A stretch of DNA of 64,000 bases, taken from the NCBI RefSeq assembly GCF_000445065.1, contig NZ_ATHO01000109.1, forward strand, positions 34,463 to 98,462, read 5' to 3'. Below, one piece after another: positions 24,593 to 32,473 of the stretch (its first letter is position 1; every line of letters starts with the position of its first letter). The DNA comes from Sphingobium quisquiliarum P25 (GTDB taxonomy: Bacteria; Pseudomonadota; Alphaproteobacteria; Sphingomonadales; Sphingomonadaceae). Under the pieces are notes generated by a model that saw nothing but the letters and a program-made list of their open reading frames with translations, did no database searches and had not been told where the DNA came from. Made by a program: the position numbers and the translations under genes.

Positions 24593-27358
24593 TCAGCGTG
24601 CGATGCGGCGTATCTCATCGACCAGTAACGGTGACAGCTCGTACGCGTCCAGCGTTGCTTCCTTGAGCCATGCTCGTGCCTCCGCGATCGTCATGTTCTT
24701 GTTGACAGCAGCATCGTTTAGAATGGCTGCGGCAACGCGGGAGAGGCCGAGGCCCATGAAGCTGATCATCGACCGGTCGGAGGCCCCGACTTCGAGATAG
24801 AGGGAAATCGGCGGGACCGAGCCGGCCATCTCCGGCAAGCCGATCTCATCTAGAACCTGGAGGAGGACGGCGCAGTAACATGACATCAGCCTTACCACCT
24901 CGAACCTGATCACCTTTTCGATGGTCTCGAGCGTGTTGCGGATCACCGCTCGGGAGCTTTTCTTCTTGTCATAGTTGATGGCGTTATCGATGATCCTCGG
25001 GAGAGGGTCGCCGCTCATCCAGAACACCGCCATTAGGGCATGGTACCGGTGCGATCCGTGGCTCTCTGGAAGCCCTAGCAGGTGTGTATGGCAGAGCCTC
25101 AGCAGCGATGAGTAGGAGGCGTATGCTCCGCTCTCGCGCGGATGCGCGGGAATCAGCGCGCGCACGCTTGCCTTGTCCGTACCCGCTCTGGCGAGAAGTG
25201 CGGCGTGAAGCGACTGCTGCCGGTGCGGTGACAGGTTCGGACTCTGGCGCACGACCTCGACGGGCAGCGTCAGCACTTCGACCACGTCGTCGAGAGCCGC
25301 CTGGACCCGTTCGGCCGACGCCGACGGCACGCCCACCGCAGTCAGCCGCGACAGCGTGGTCGGCAGCTCGCCGCGCGAATGATCGTCTAGGAGCCGGATG
25401 AACAGGGTCTCGAGGTCGCCGTCCTGCTTCCTGTCGTAACCATCGTCGTCGGCCATCGTCGCGACTAGATCCTCCAGCCGCTGTGTGACACCGTCCTGCA
25501 GGGCAGGCACGATCTCGCTGTCCCTCTCCTGATCGAGCGGCTTGGCCTTCCATTCGTCATAGTCGATCAGGAAGATGTTGCCTTGGAACTCGCGGCGGAG
25601 CCGCCCGGCGCGACCCGCGAGGTTCCAGAAATCGGTACCCTCCAGAGGCCGCTGCCTCCCCTTCTCCGGCCTGCACATGAAGACGTTGCGAGCCGGCAGG
25701 TTCACGCCTTGTAGAAGCGTACTGGTGCACACCAGGAAGTCGATCGCGCCATCCGCGAAGGCATCCTCTACCGCCTGCCGGACCTGCGTTGGCATGTTGG
25801 AGTAGTGGAAGCCAACACCCCTGCGAACCGCCGCCGCTAGGACGTAGGAGGGGTGCACCGACTGAGCGATGAGCTGCGCAACCGCTTCACGGCGCCGCGT
25901 CGTCTCCCGGTCCGCAAGCAGGTCGGTTAGCTGGATGGCCAAGTCCTCCGCCTCGGCGGCACCGTTCGCATAGACGATGGTGGGCGCACCCTTGCCGAGA
26001 GCGGCCGATATCTGGACGAGGCGCTCCTTCTTCGACGCGATCGTCTGTCCGATCGCGAACTCGCCGACCAGCGCCTCTTCGCCGCCCGGCTCGATGCTCG
26101 AGACGGAGAATTCGCCTTGGCGCGACGAGGTTACACGCACGATCAGGAAGTTTTGCGCTACCGTCGGCTCAGTCGACGGTAGCGTCTCCACGCTATCGAG
26201 GCCGAAGGTGCGGCCGAACACGTCCAGATTACGGATGCCAGGGCTGGCGAAAAGCAGCTGCGAATCCGCGCGCCGGCGGAGCAGGTCGTCCACGACCCAC
26301 TGCAGCAGGATTCCGCGCCCCTGGTCGGCAATGCTGTGGGCCTCATCGACGATGACGATCCCGGCGTTCAACTCCGGATGCGCCGCCAGCATCAGCTGGG
26401 TCCGCTCCTGTGTCATCACGAATATCGCACGCGGCGGCAGCGGCTGATCCCCGTCCAGCGGCACTGTGACGATTTCCGGCGCCGCCTCCGTGCCGGAGAA
26501 CAGGTCCGCCAGATCGCGTGCGACCTGCGCGATCAATGCACGGGTTGCCTGCACCTGTTCCCAGAGACCAGGATCGATGATGGGGCTGTGCAGTCCCGGA
26601 TGGACGGTATCGTGGTGGCATATCTCTCCCAGATAGGTTCGGCAGCCCAGCATCAGATAAAGCTGACCGCGTGTGAAGGGACGTCCGCCGATACGCTTTC
26701 CGGTCGCCGTGCGACGCTCGGGGGCGAGCACCCCCTCTCTTTTCAGTGCCTCGGCCAGCAGACGCACATTGCCGAGCTCCAGGTAGCGCCGGAAAATGTG
26801 AGTGACGATTACGGCATGTTCCGGAACGATGGCGAGGGTGCGCCCGTCCGGTCGATAGCCGAGCGGTGGAATGCCGCCCATCCACATTCCCTTCGCCTTC
26901 GAGGCCGCGATCTTGTCCCGAATGCGCTCGGCGGTCACTTCCCGCTCGAACTGGGCGAAGGACAGCAGCATGTTGAGCGTAAGTCTGCCCATGCTTGTCG
27001 TCGTGTTGAATGCCTGTGTCACCGACACGAACGAGACGCCTGCCCCATCGAACGCTTCCACCAGCTTCGCAAAATCGAGGAGGGAGCGCGTCAGGCGATC
27101 GACCTTGTAGACGACGATGATGTCGATGCGCCCGTCCGCGACAGCCTCGAGCAGCCGTTTCAGGCCGGCGCGCTCCAGCGTCCCACCCGAAATGCCACCG
27201 TCATCATAGCGTTCGGCAAGCTGGCTCCATCCCTCGCCTGCCTGCGAGAGGATATAGGCGGCACAGGCTTCGCGCTGCGCATCGAGAGAATTGAAGTCCT
27301 GTTCCAGCCCCTCCTCGCTCGATTTGCGGGTGTAAATGGCGCAGCGGACCTTCTTCAT
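24593..27358 (-). CDS. Chimeric protein: truncated large serine recombinase fused in frame to a truncated Ski2-like (HamB-like) helicase
   Basis: 921 aa from the ATG at 27358, which overlaps the DUF2924 stop (ATGA). Residues 1-~270 are a serine recombinase: catalytic Ser13 in YTRKSSEEG, DRLTR at 87-91, the FEREVTAERIRDKI hinge helix (~137-150), and the start of the recombinase domain, cut off near GLWEQVQ. Its zinc-ribbon and coiled-coil end is missing. From ~271 (position ~26548) the frame continues as a superfamily 2 helicase: TRALIAQ (motif Ia, 272-278), DEAH (338-341), STLLQGVNLPA (motif V, 546-556), NLAGRAGR (motif VI, 579-586), then a helical C-terminal part. Q motif and Walker A are missing. 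The helicase part resembles HamB of Hachiman. Both halves are probably inactive. Confidence 0.82.
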   Translation of the reverse strand: MKKVRCAIYTRKSSEEGLEQDFNSLDAQREACAAYILSQAGEGWSQLAERYDDGGISGGTLERAGLKRLLEAVADGRIDIIVVYKVDRLTRSLLDFAKLVEAFDGAGVSFVSVTQAFNTTTSMGRLTLNMLLSFAQFEREVTAERIRDKIAASKAKGMWMGGIPPLGYRPDGRTLAIVPEHAVIVTHIFRRYLELGNVRLLAEALKREGVLAPERRTATGKRIGGRPFTRGQLYLMLGCRTYLGEICHHDTVHPGLHSPIIDPGLWEQVQATRALIAQVARDLADLFSGTEAAPEIVTVPLDGDQPLPPRAIFVMTQERTQLMLAAHPELNAGIVIVDEAHSIADQGRGILLQWVVDDLLRRRADSQLLFASPGIRNLDVFGRTFGLDSVETLPSTEPTVAQNFLIVRVTSSRQGEFSVSSIEPGGEEALVGEFAIGQTIASKKERLVQISAALGKGAPTIVYANGAAEAEDLAIQLTDLLADRETTRRREAVAQLIAQSVHPSYVLAAAVRRGVGFHYSNMPTQVRQAVEDAFADGAIDFLVCTSTLLQGVNLPARNVFMCRPEKGRQRPLEGTDFWNLAGRAGRLRREFQGNIFLIDYDEWKAKPLDQERDSEIVPALQDGVTQRLEDLVATMADDDGYDRKQDGDLETLFIRLLDDHSRGELPTTLSRLTAVGVPSASAERVQAALDDVVEVLTLPVEVVRQSPNLSPHRQQSLHAALLARAGTDKASVRALIPAHPRESGAYASYSSLLRLCHTHLLGLPESHGSHRYHALMAVFWMSGDPLPRIIDNAINYDKKKSSRAVIRNTLETIEKVIRFEVVRLMSCYCAVLLQVLDEIGLPEMAGSVPPISLYLEVGASDRSMISFMGLGLSRVAAAILNDAAVNKNMTIAEARAWLKEATLDAYELSPLLVDEIRRIAR

Positions 27359-27768
27359 GCTGCAGCCTTCTGTCGCAGGCCGAAAAAGGCAGGCCCCGAC
27401 CAGCGGGTGCCGGTGATGGCGCGCGCCACCTCGCTCAGGGACCGCCATTCCCTGCCGTTCCAGCGGATCACCCGATCTTCCCCGACGGTGACCACATGAG
27501 CGGCACCGTTCCATTCGCGGACCAGCCGCATCCCCGCTCTCGCCTCTGCCGTCCGGCTTTTCGTGCCAGCGAGCTGCGCAAGTTTCTGGCTGGTCTGCCG
27601 CGAAAGGCCTCCATGCGCCCTCGCCTGCCATTCCCAGGCAAGGGCAAGCCGCATCATGGCGGGGCTGATACGGGGCGGAGCAGTTCCGGTCAGGCGCTGC
27701 CATTCGGCCTTCAGGGCTGCAGAGGACATCGCCGCAAGAGCGGCGATCTGGCGTTCCGTCTGGCTCAT
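27355..27768 (-). CDS. DUF2924 protein, companion of island serine recombinase
   Basis: 137 aa from the ATG at 27768, coupled to the upstream gene through TGATG. DUF2924 proteins typically lie directly before a serine recombinase. Here the family features are visible: AALKAEWQRLTG near the start, RLALAWEWQARAHGGL in the middle, and the C-terminal GMRLVREWNGAAHVVTV... RWNGREWRSLSEVARAITGTRWSGPAFFGL region, which contains the wing-like WSGP motif. It probably helps or regulates recombination; no function is proven. The reading frame remains intact although the recombinase downstream is not. Confidence 0.85.
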   Translation of the reverse strand: MSQTERQIAALAAMSSAALKAEWQRLTGTAPPRISPAMMRLALAWEWQARAHGGLSRQTSQKLAQLAGTKSRTAEARAGMRLVREWNGAAHVVTVGEDRVIRWNGREWRSLSEVARAITGTRWSGPAFFGLRQKAAA

Positions 27769-28247
27769 CAGGCCGCTGCTCCGCATCGGTAACAGGTTTT
27801 GCCGTCGCGCGTACCACGTTCGACCGCATGCCCCTTCTTCCGCAGACCCGTCAGAGCCGCGCGAACGGTGTGAGGCAGCCAGCCGGTCGCCTCCGTCAGT
27901 TCGGCAATTACCGCGCCGCCGGGGCGCTGGACCAGCGCCAGCAGCAGTGCAGCCTTGTTGGGGCGCATCGGAGGCGCGTCAGTGATCAGGCTATCCCCTG
28001 CCCCGCCACTGTCGATTTCGACATCCGGCTCTACCCCTATGAGCTTCAGCCCGGCGGCAGTAATGTGAAGAGATGGCTCAGCGCCTGCCGTCGAGCGCTC
28101 TTCGGCAAGGTGGCGCCGGACAAGTGCGCCGGCAGCCTTCGCCCCACCGCGCGGATCCACGCCCGCGGGCAGCGGGTAAAGGTTGCCGTCGTCCCGCCGG
28201 GAGGCTGCCGACAGCAGAATATACTGGAGGTCGCTGAGTTTTGTCAT
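27768..28247 (-). CDS. DUF3489 protein
   Basis: 159 aa from the ATG at 28247, preceded by GAAGGAG. N-terminal KLSDLQYILLSAASRRDDGNL is the usual start of this family; the C-terminal half is a winged-helix-like DUF3489 domain (NKAALLLALVQRPGGAVIAEL, then ATGWLPHTVRAALTGLRKKGH). Together with DUF2924 and a serine recombinase it forms a three-gene operon seen on many alphaproteobacterial islands. Probably a DNA-binding regulator. It lies 76 bases downstream of a perfect inverted repeat (28323-28356). Confidence 0.85.
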   Translation of the reverse strand: MTKLSDLQYILLSAASRRDDGNLYPLPAGVDPRGGAKAAGALVRRHLAEERSTAGAEPSLHITAAGLKLIGVEPDVEIDSGGAGDSLITDAPPMRPNKAALLLALVQRPGGAVIAELTEATGWLPHTVRAALTGLRKKGHAVERGTRDGKTCYRCGAAA

Positions 28248-28322
28248 GGTGGTCTCCTTCGAGGCAAACGGCGTCAGCGCCGTTCCCACCACCCACAGCC
28301 CCGGCCGTCATCGGGCGGGGCT

Positions 28323-28356
28323 GCGTACATGGATCGTGATCGCGACCCATGTACGC
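28323..28356. repeat. Perfect 10-bp inverted repeat with 14-base spacer upstream of the recombinase operon
   Basis: Arms GCGTACATGG (28323-28332) and CCATGTACGC (28347-28356) match without error around a 14-base centre (28333-28346). It lies 76 bases before the first gene of the DUF3489-DUF2924-recombinase operon, where an operator or a recombinase-related site would be expected. It is not followed by a T-run, so it is unlikely to be a terminator. The role is inference. Confidence 0.6.
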
Positions 28357-28458
28357 GCTGTTCGCTCCAGTGTGACGTGAAGTCGAGAGGATTCTCGAGC
28401 CTGCCTTCAGATAAGCCTGACGCGCCGGTTTCCCGGCCGCATGCCGAAGGAAGATGCG

Positions 28459-28769
28459 CTAGAAGTATGCCTCACCGTGACTGACCATATTCCGGTCTCC
28501 ATTGCAGCCGGTGACCAGGAGATTGACCGTACGGCCGGACGATGCTGCCGTCATCATGAGCGCGGTGAACTCCGTGAAGTTCGTTGCGGAACGCTGGATA
28601 TGAAAAAAGGCGCTTCCGCATGGGCCGTTTAGATTCATCTCCACACCCTGTCTGATGGATCGGCCCAGATCCTGACGATTCTCCCCTCCTTCCAGCCCGA
28701 CGTCTGCGCTTCGGCGGGAAGAGCTGCCACAAGGCAGAGGATCGCCGGTACAGGCTTCCGCAGATGCAT
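28459..28769 (-). pseudogene. Small exported protein gene broken by a frameshift
   Basis: The ATG at 28769 with AAGGAAAAG upstream starts a signal peptide (LRKPVPAILCLVAALPAEAQ) and continues to RIVRIWADPSDR, then hits TGA at about 28635. The following frame continues immediately with MNLNGPCGSAFFHIQRSATN and runs to 28459. Joining the two by one added base near 28645-28655 would give a single exported protein of about 103 aa. This is either a true frameshift mutation or a sequencing error. I do not know the family. Confidence 0.6.
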
Positions 28770-28930
28770 GATCTTTTCCTTCCTGACTGTTTCAGCAGAT
28801 CGGGTGTGACGGAGATGCGTTAAGGCATGATTGCACCTGCTGCCGGGCTGGTGGACGCGATAGCCTCCCATTTCCTGCAGAAGGGGTGAAGACGAATGGA
28901 CTGCCCGCGATGGCTGGTCCGGTTGCATAG

Positions 28931-29112
28931 TTAGTTGAAGATCTCCTCCGATGCCGGCCTGGGCGGGAGGCGGAGCGCAGCGGAGCCGAGCGGCCAGGCT
29001 GGCATCTTGATCGTTTCGGGCGCCGGTGGGCGATAACCGAGGCTGCTATGGGGGCGGGCCCGGTTGTAGTGATCGCGCCACCAGCCGGTGACGAGCCTGA
29101 CAATCCGTTTCG
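28931..29112 (-). mobile_element. Remnant of an IS3-type transposase (C-terminal end of the integrase core)
   Basis: On the minus strand the frame ending TAA at 28933-28931 reads WWRDHYNRARPHSSLGYRPP (about 29060-29010), the hallmark C-terminal end of IS3/IS481 OrfB transposases. A Pro-rich tail follows. Only about 60 residues remain; the catalytic core is missing. It is joined to the broken uppP fragment on its upstream side, so the insertion or a later deletion removed the rest of both. Confidence 0.8.
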
Positions 29113-29117
29113 CTACT

Positions 29118-29339
29118 TCAACTCGTCGTCCGAGGTGATCCGGCTGGAAAATACAGCAGAACGGCCGCCTCCGTGCCGATCTGGGTGATCGCGGTAAACG
29201 CCGCGCCCGGGTCCGTCCCCGAGGGCAGGAACTCGCCGGCCAGCCGAAGATGGGCGCTGGATGAAATCGGCAGAAACTCGGTCAGCCCCTGGATGACCCC
29301 CAGGATGGCGGCTTCGACCCACGACAAATACGCACTCAA
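29118..29339 (-). pseudogene. uppP: Truncated undecaprenyl-diphosphatase (UppP/BacA) gene
   Basis: The first 64 residues match Upp[22 protein letters not shown] (with the [17 protein letters not shown] catalytic region) followed by [17 protein letters not shown]. Homology stops at about 29148 and the frame ends nine codons later. Full-length UppP has about 270 residues, so roughly three quarters of the gene is gone, replaced by the transposase remnant. It cannot recycle the lipid carrier. Another functional copy must be elsewhere. Confidence 0.85.
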
Positions 29340-29370
29340 ACTTTTTCCCCTGACGCCGTCGCACCAGGCG

Positions 29371-30186
29371 CTAAGCCCGTTCGCGAACCATCAGAACGTC
29401 CATGTTCACGGCGGACAGAAGTGCTTCTGCCTGGCTCCCGATCGTTGCATGAGCAAAGCCGCTGCGCCCATGCGTGCCCAGCACCAGCAGGTCGGCGTTC
29501 GCTTCGCTCAGCGCATTGACCACGACCGTGCCTGTTTCTCCTTCTTCGAGCCTGGGTTCCAGCCGGGCCCGAATGGCGGGATCGACCTTTGCCAGGAATG
29601 CGTCGAGTTCTTCCTGCGCCTCCGCTCTTACATGCGCAGTAACATCGTCGGATTTGAGCCAGCTTTCATAGGGGACATGGAAGGCATGGACGATTGCGAT
29701 CGATGCCTCAGGGAACAACGCCGCAGCCGCGAGCAACGCCGCGCGTGAGCATTCGGACAGGTCGGTCGCAACCAGGATGCGTTCATAGCCACCCGTCACG
29801 CGGCGGCGCACCACCAGAACCGGCTGCTCGGCATTGCGAATGATGTGATCCACGGCCGTACCGAGGAAATAGTCACCGATGCTGTTATACCGCGCCACCC
29901 CCGTCACAAGCACGTCACTGGCGCGCTCGACCGCGATCGCTGCAAGCGTCTTCGGTGCGGAGCCGCTACGGATGATCAACTCCGCGTTCCTGGCGCCTTC
30001 CGGGAGATCCGCTCGCAGCCGGTCGACAACGGCTGGTTCATCGGCACTTACATCCTTCTCCAACACATGGGCGATGACGAGGTTGCCCTGCTTTTCCCGG
30101 GCGAGCTGGATGGCGCGTTCCGTCGGACGATCCGAGCGAGCGGTAAAGTCGCTCGCCAGCAGGACTTCGAATGGGGGCATGATCAT
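29371..30186 (-). CDS. Universal stress protein with two UspA domains
   Basis: 271 aa with tandem Usp folds. The first (residues ~5-130) starts [15 protein letters not shown] and ends [15 protein letters not shown]; the second (~135-270) starts [19 protein letters not shown] and has the ATP-binding-type [16 protein letters not shown] near 240-255. Translation starts at either Met1 or Met3. It lies 35 bases downstream of nhaA on the same strand, so a common transcript is likely. Such proteins help survival under stress; the specific signal is unknown. Confidence 0.9.
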   Translation of the reverse strand: MIMPPFEVLLASDFTARSDRPTERAIQLAREKQGNLVIAHVLEKDVSADEPAVVDRLRADLPEGARNAELIIRSGSAPKTLAAIAVERASDVLVTGVARYNSIGDYFLGTAVDHIIRNAEQPVLVVRRRVTGGYERILVATDLSECSRAALLAAAALFPEASIAIVHAFHVPYESWLKSDDVTAHVRAEAQEELDAFLAKVDPAIRARLEPRLEEGETGTVVVNALSEANADLLVLGTHGRSGFAHATIGSQAEALLSAVNMDVLMVRERA

Positions 30187-30221
30187 TTCCTTTGATGAAT
30201 GAGGTGGCGCTATCGCGCGGC

Positions 30222-31499
30222 TCAGTGCGGTTCGCTTGAAATGGATTCGACGTCGCCGTCCTGCTCGATCTCCCGCGCGTGCTCGACCTCTTCATGGATA
30301 TGTTCGGAATGAAGCGGCGCGAACCGCAGCAGCGCGTAGCCGGTAATGGCCGCCAGCAAGGAACCGCCCAGCGTTCCCAGCTTGGCTTCCTCGACTAGCA
30401 GCGGGTCGCTGAACGCCAGCCCCCCGATGAACAGGCTCATCGTGAAGCCGATACCGCAGATGATGGAAACCGCATAAATCTGGAGCCAGGTCGCGCCGCG
30501 CGGCTTGACCGCAAAGCCGGTCCGGACCGCCAGCCAGACGGTGGAAAAGATGCCGAGCTGCTTGCCCAGAAACAGTCCCGCCGCAATTCCGATCGGCATT
30601 GGCGAGAAGATCTCATCCATCGTCAGGCCACCCAGGGCCACGCCGGCATTGGCGAAGCCGAACAACGGAACGATGAAAAACGCCACCGGCAGGTTCAGCG
30701 CATGTTCGAGCCTGTGTAGCGGCGAGTGCGGAGCGTCGGGCTTGCCAGGCGTCCGTACAATCGGGATTGTAAAAGCGGCGAGGACGCCGGCGATCGTCGC
30801 ATGAACGCCCGAAAGCAGGACCGCGAACCAGAGCAGGGCAAAGCCGGCAAGATAGATCGGAAGTGCGCGGACGCCGAAACGATTGAGGGCGAACATGGCC
30901 GCCAGGATGGCGACCGCCGCGACCAGCGGCATAACGGCGAGACCCGAGGTATAGAAGAGCGCAATGATCGCTACCGCGCCCATGTCGTCAACGATCGCGA
31001 CCGTCACCAGAAACAGCTTGAGCGAGGTTGGGGCTCGCGGACCAAGAAGTGCGAGAACGCCGATCGCGAAGGCGATATCGGTAGCAGCCGGAATGGCCCA
31101 ACCATTTGCCAGATCAGGATCGCCCCCGATAACGGCAAGGTAGACAAGCGCTGGTGCCGCCATCCCTGCAATTGCCGCCAGAACGGGAAGCCGCCGCTGA
31201 TCCCATGTCGAAAGTCGCCCGTCGACAAGCTCGCGCTTGATTTCCAGCCCAACGAACAGGAAGAAGATCGCCATTAAACCATCGTTGATCCAGTGCAGGA
31301 TCGAGAGGCCTCCGACGTAGCTGTGCAATGTGTCGAAGTAACTTTGCGCGAGGGCCGAATTGGCGATCAGCATCGCGAGCAACGCTGCGACCATTAGTAC
31401 GATACCGCCAGCGGAAGCGCTTTCCATGAAATGCCGAAGGGCGGAAACCAGGCCGTTTGCTGACGATGTGGGACGCGATGATGCCATTGGAGAGCGCAC
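30222..31499 (-). CDS. nhaA: Na+/H+ antiporter NhaA
   Basis: 425 aa inner-membrane antiporter for sodium and pH homeostasis. The conserved ion-binding aspartate pair is D171-D172 in VAIVDDMGAVAII, and ATDIAFAIGVL (139-149) holds the TM4 Thr-Asp region; the beta-hairpin and dimer region GLEIKRELVDGRL (84-96) is present. The first ~20 residues are probably cytoplasmic; translation may instead begin at Met5. The C-terminus carries an acidic/His-rich extension (HSEHIHEEVEHAREIEQDGDV, 395-415) beyond the last helix. Co-directional with the Usp gene. Confidence 0.93.
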   Translation of the reverse strand: MRSPMASSRPTSSANGLVSALRHFMESASAGGIVLMVAALLAMLIANSALAQSYFDTLHSYVGGLSILHWINDGLMAIFFLFVGLEIKRELVDGRLSTWDQRRLPVLAAIAGMAAPALVYLAVIGGDPDLANGWAIPAATDIAFAIGVLALLGPRAPTSLKLFLVTVAIVDDMGAVAIIALFYTSGLAVMPLVAAVAILAAMFALNRFGVRALPIYLAGFALLWFAVLLSGVHATIAGVLAAFTIPIVRTPGKPDAPHSPLHRLEHALNLPVAFFIVPLFGFANAGVALGGLTMDEIFSPMPIGIAAGLFLGKQLGIFSTVWLAVRTGFAVKPRGATWLQIYAVSIICGIGFTMSLFIGGLAFSDPLLVEEAKLGTLGGSLLAAITGYALLRFAPLHSEHIHEEVEHAREIEQDGDVESISSEPH

Positions 31500-31771
31500 T
31501 CCCGGAAAGAGGTTTTAACCAATCTCCGTATTCGGGCACCAAACCCGGGCGCACGCAGCACACGCCAAGCGCTAATTTCCTAGTTTCAATGGCAGAAAAA
31601 TTCAATACGCGACCGTCCGCAATCGCTTGATCCGCCAAGCCCACGCCAGCTCTGCCGAACGCCGATGGGTGCGGCTGAGTTTTTAGACTGAATGTACAGC
31701 CGCTTAGCTTGGCCCAAGCCTGACACTTGCCGTTCCGAAGTGTCCGCAATGGCAGTCGTCCCGTAAATTGA
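31500..31771. other. Non-coding gap upstream of nhaA
   Basis: 272 bases lying between the divergent nhaA and an lldD-like fragment. It should contain the nhaA promoter. No coding pattern is convincing on either strand, and the right end merges into gene debris. Confidence 0.4.
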
Positions 31772-32326
31772 TTATGGCGAGATGGTTTACCCAAGGAACG
31801 GCGTAGCTTCTTCGACAGCGCCTTCTGGATTCGCGAGCAGATGCAATCGCTGTCCTGGCGCGATGTCGCGCGCATCCGGCAGCGCTGGCGCGGTCCATTC
31901 CTGCTCAAGGGACTGCTCAACTTGGAGGACCTGCACCGTGCGCTCGACAGCGGCGTGGATGGCGTGATCCTGGGAAGTCACGGCGGCCGGCAGGCCGATT
32001 GGGCCATTTCCGCCCTCGACCTCCTGCCACAGGCGCGCGCGATCGTCGGCGACCGCTTCGCACTGATGATGTCCGGCGGCATCCGCCGGGGCACCGACAT
32101 GCTTAAGGCGCTGGCCTTGGGCGCAGACGCGGTGCTCGCCGGCCGCGCTCCGCTTTACGGACTCTGCGCTGCCGGGGCGGCCGGAGCGACGCGCGCGCTC
32201 GAACTGCTTCTGGAGGAGGCACTTGACCAGATGGGCCAGTTAGGCGCGATCGACCGAGCCGACCTGACGCCCAGGCTGCTTGTCTCCCGTCAGCAAGGCT
32301 TCCGACCACCCACGACCGCGGGATAG
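31772..32326 (+). pseudogene. C-terminal fragment of an FMN-dependent alpha-hydroxy-acid dehydrogenase (LldD-like)
   Basis: From about 31796 the frame reads RRSFFDSAFWIREQM, then GPFLLKGLLNLEDL, the catalytic His/Arg loop GSHGGRQADWA and MMSGGIRRGTDMLKALALGADAV, all typical of the C-terminal half of L-lactate dehydrogenase/glycolate oxidase enzymes. The N-terminal half of the TIM barrel (roughly 200 residues) is absent, and a TGA lies in frame at 31769-31771. The fragment cannot fold as an enzyme. It has an internal ATG at 31841 that might still be translated. Confidence 0.78.
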
Positions 32327-32473
32327 CCGCGAAGGCGTGCCGTTCGGCTAACATCGGGCAATCACCGAGCAACGTATTGTTATATAGTGATGTCTTTTCC
32401 GCTCTGTTGGAACGCTCCCGCCCACGGTCGGTTACCCTAGGACACTCGAAACTGACGACTGAGGAGGCTGCAC

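Noticed and set aside
24593..26548. Reading the helicase part as a working Hachiman defence system
   Set aside because: Walker A and the rest of the N-terminal helicase domain are missing, and no HamA (DUF1837) gene is found beside it.
27359..27829. N-terminal 157-codon extension of the recombinase fusion
   Set aside because: It overlaps the DUF2924 gene in another frame and is low-complexity; the ATG at 27358 matches the usual start of serine recombinases.
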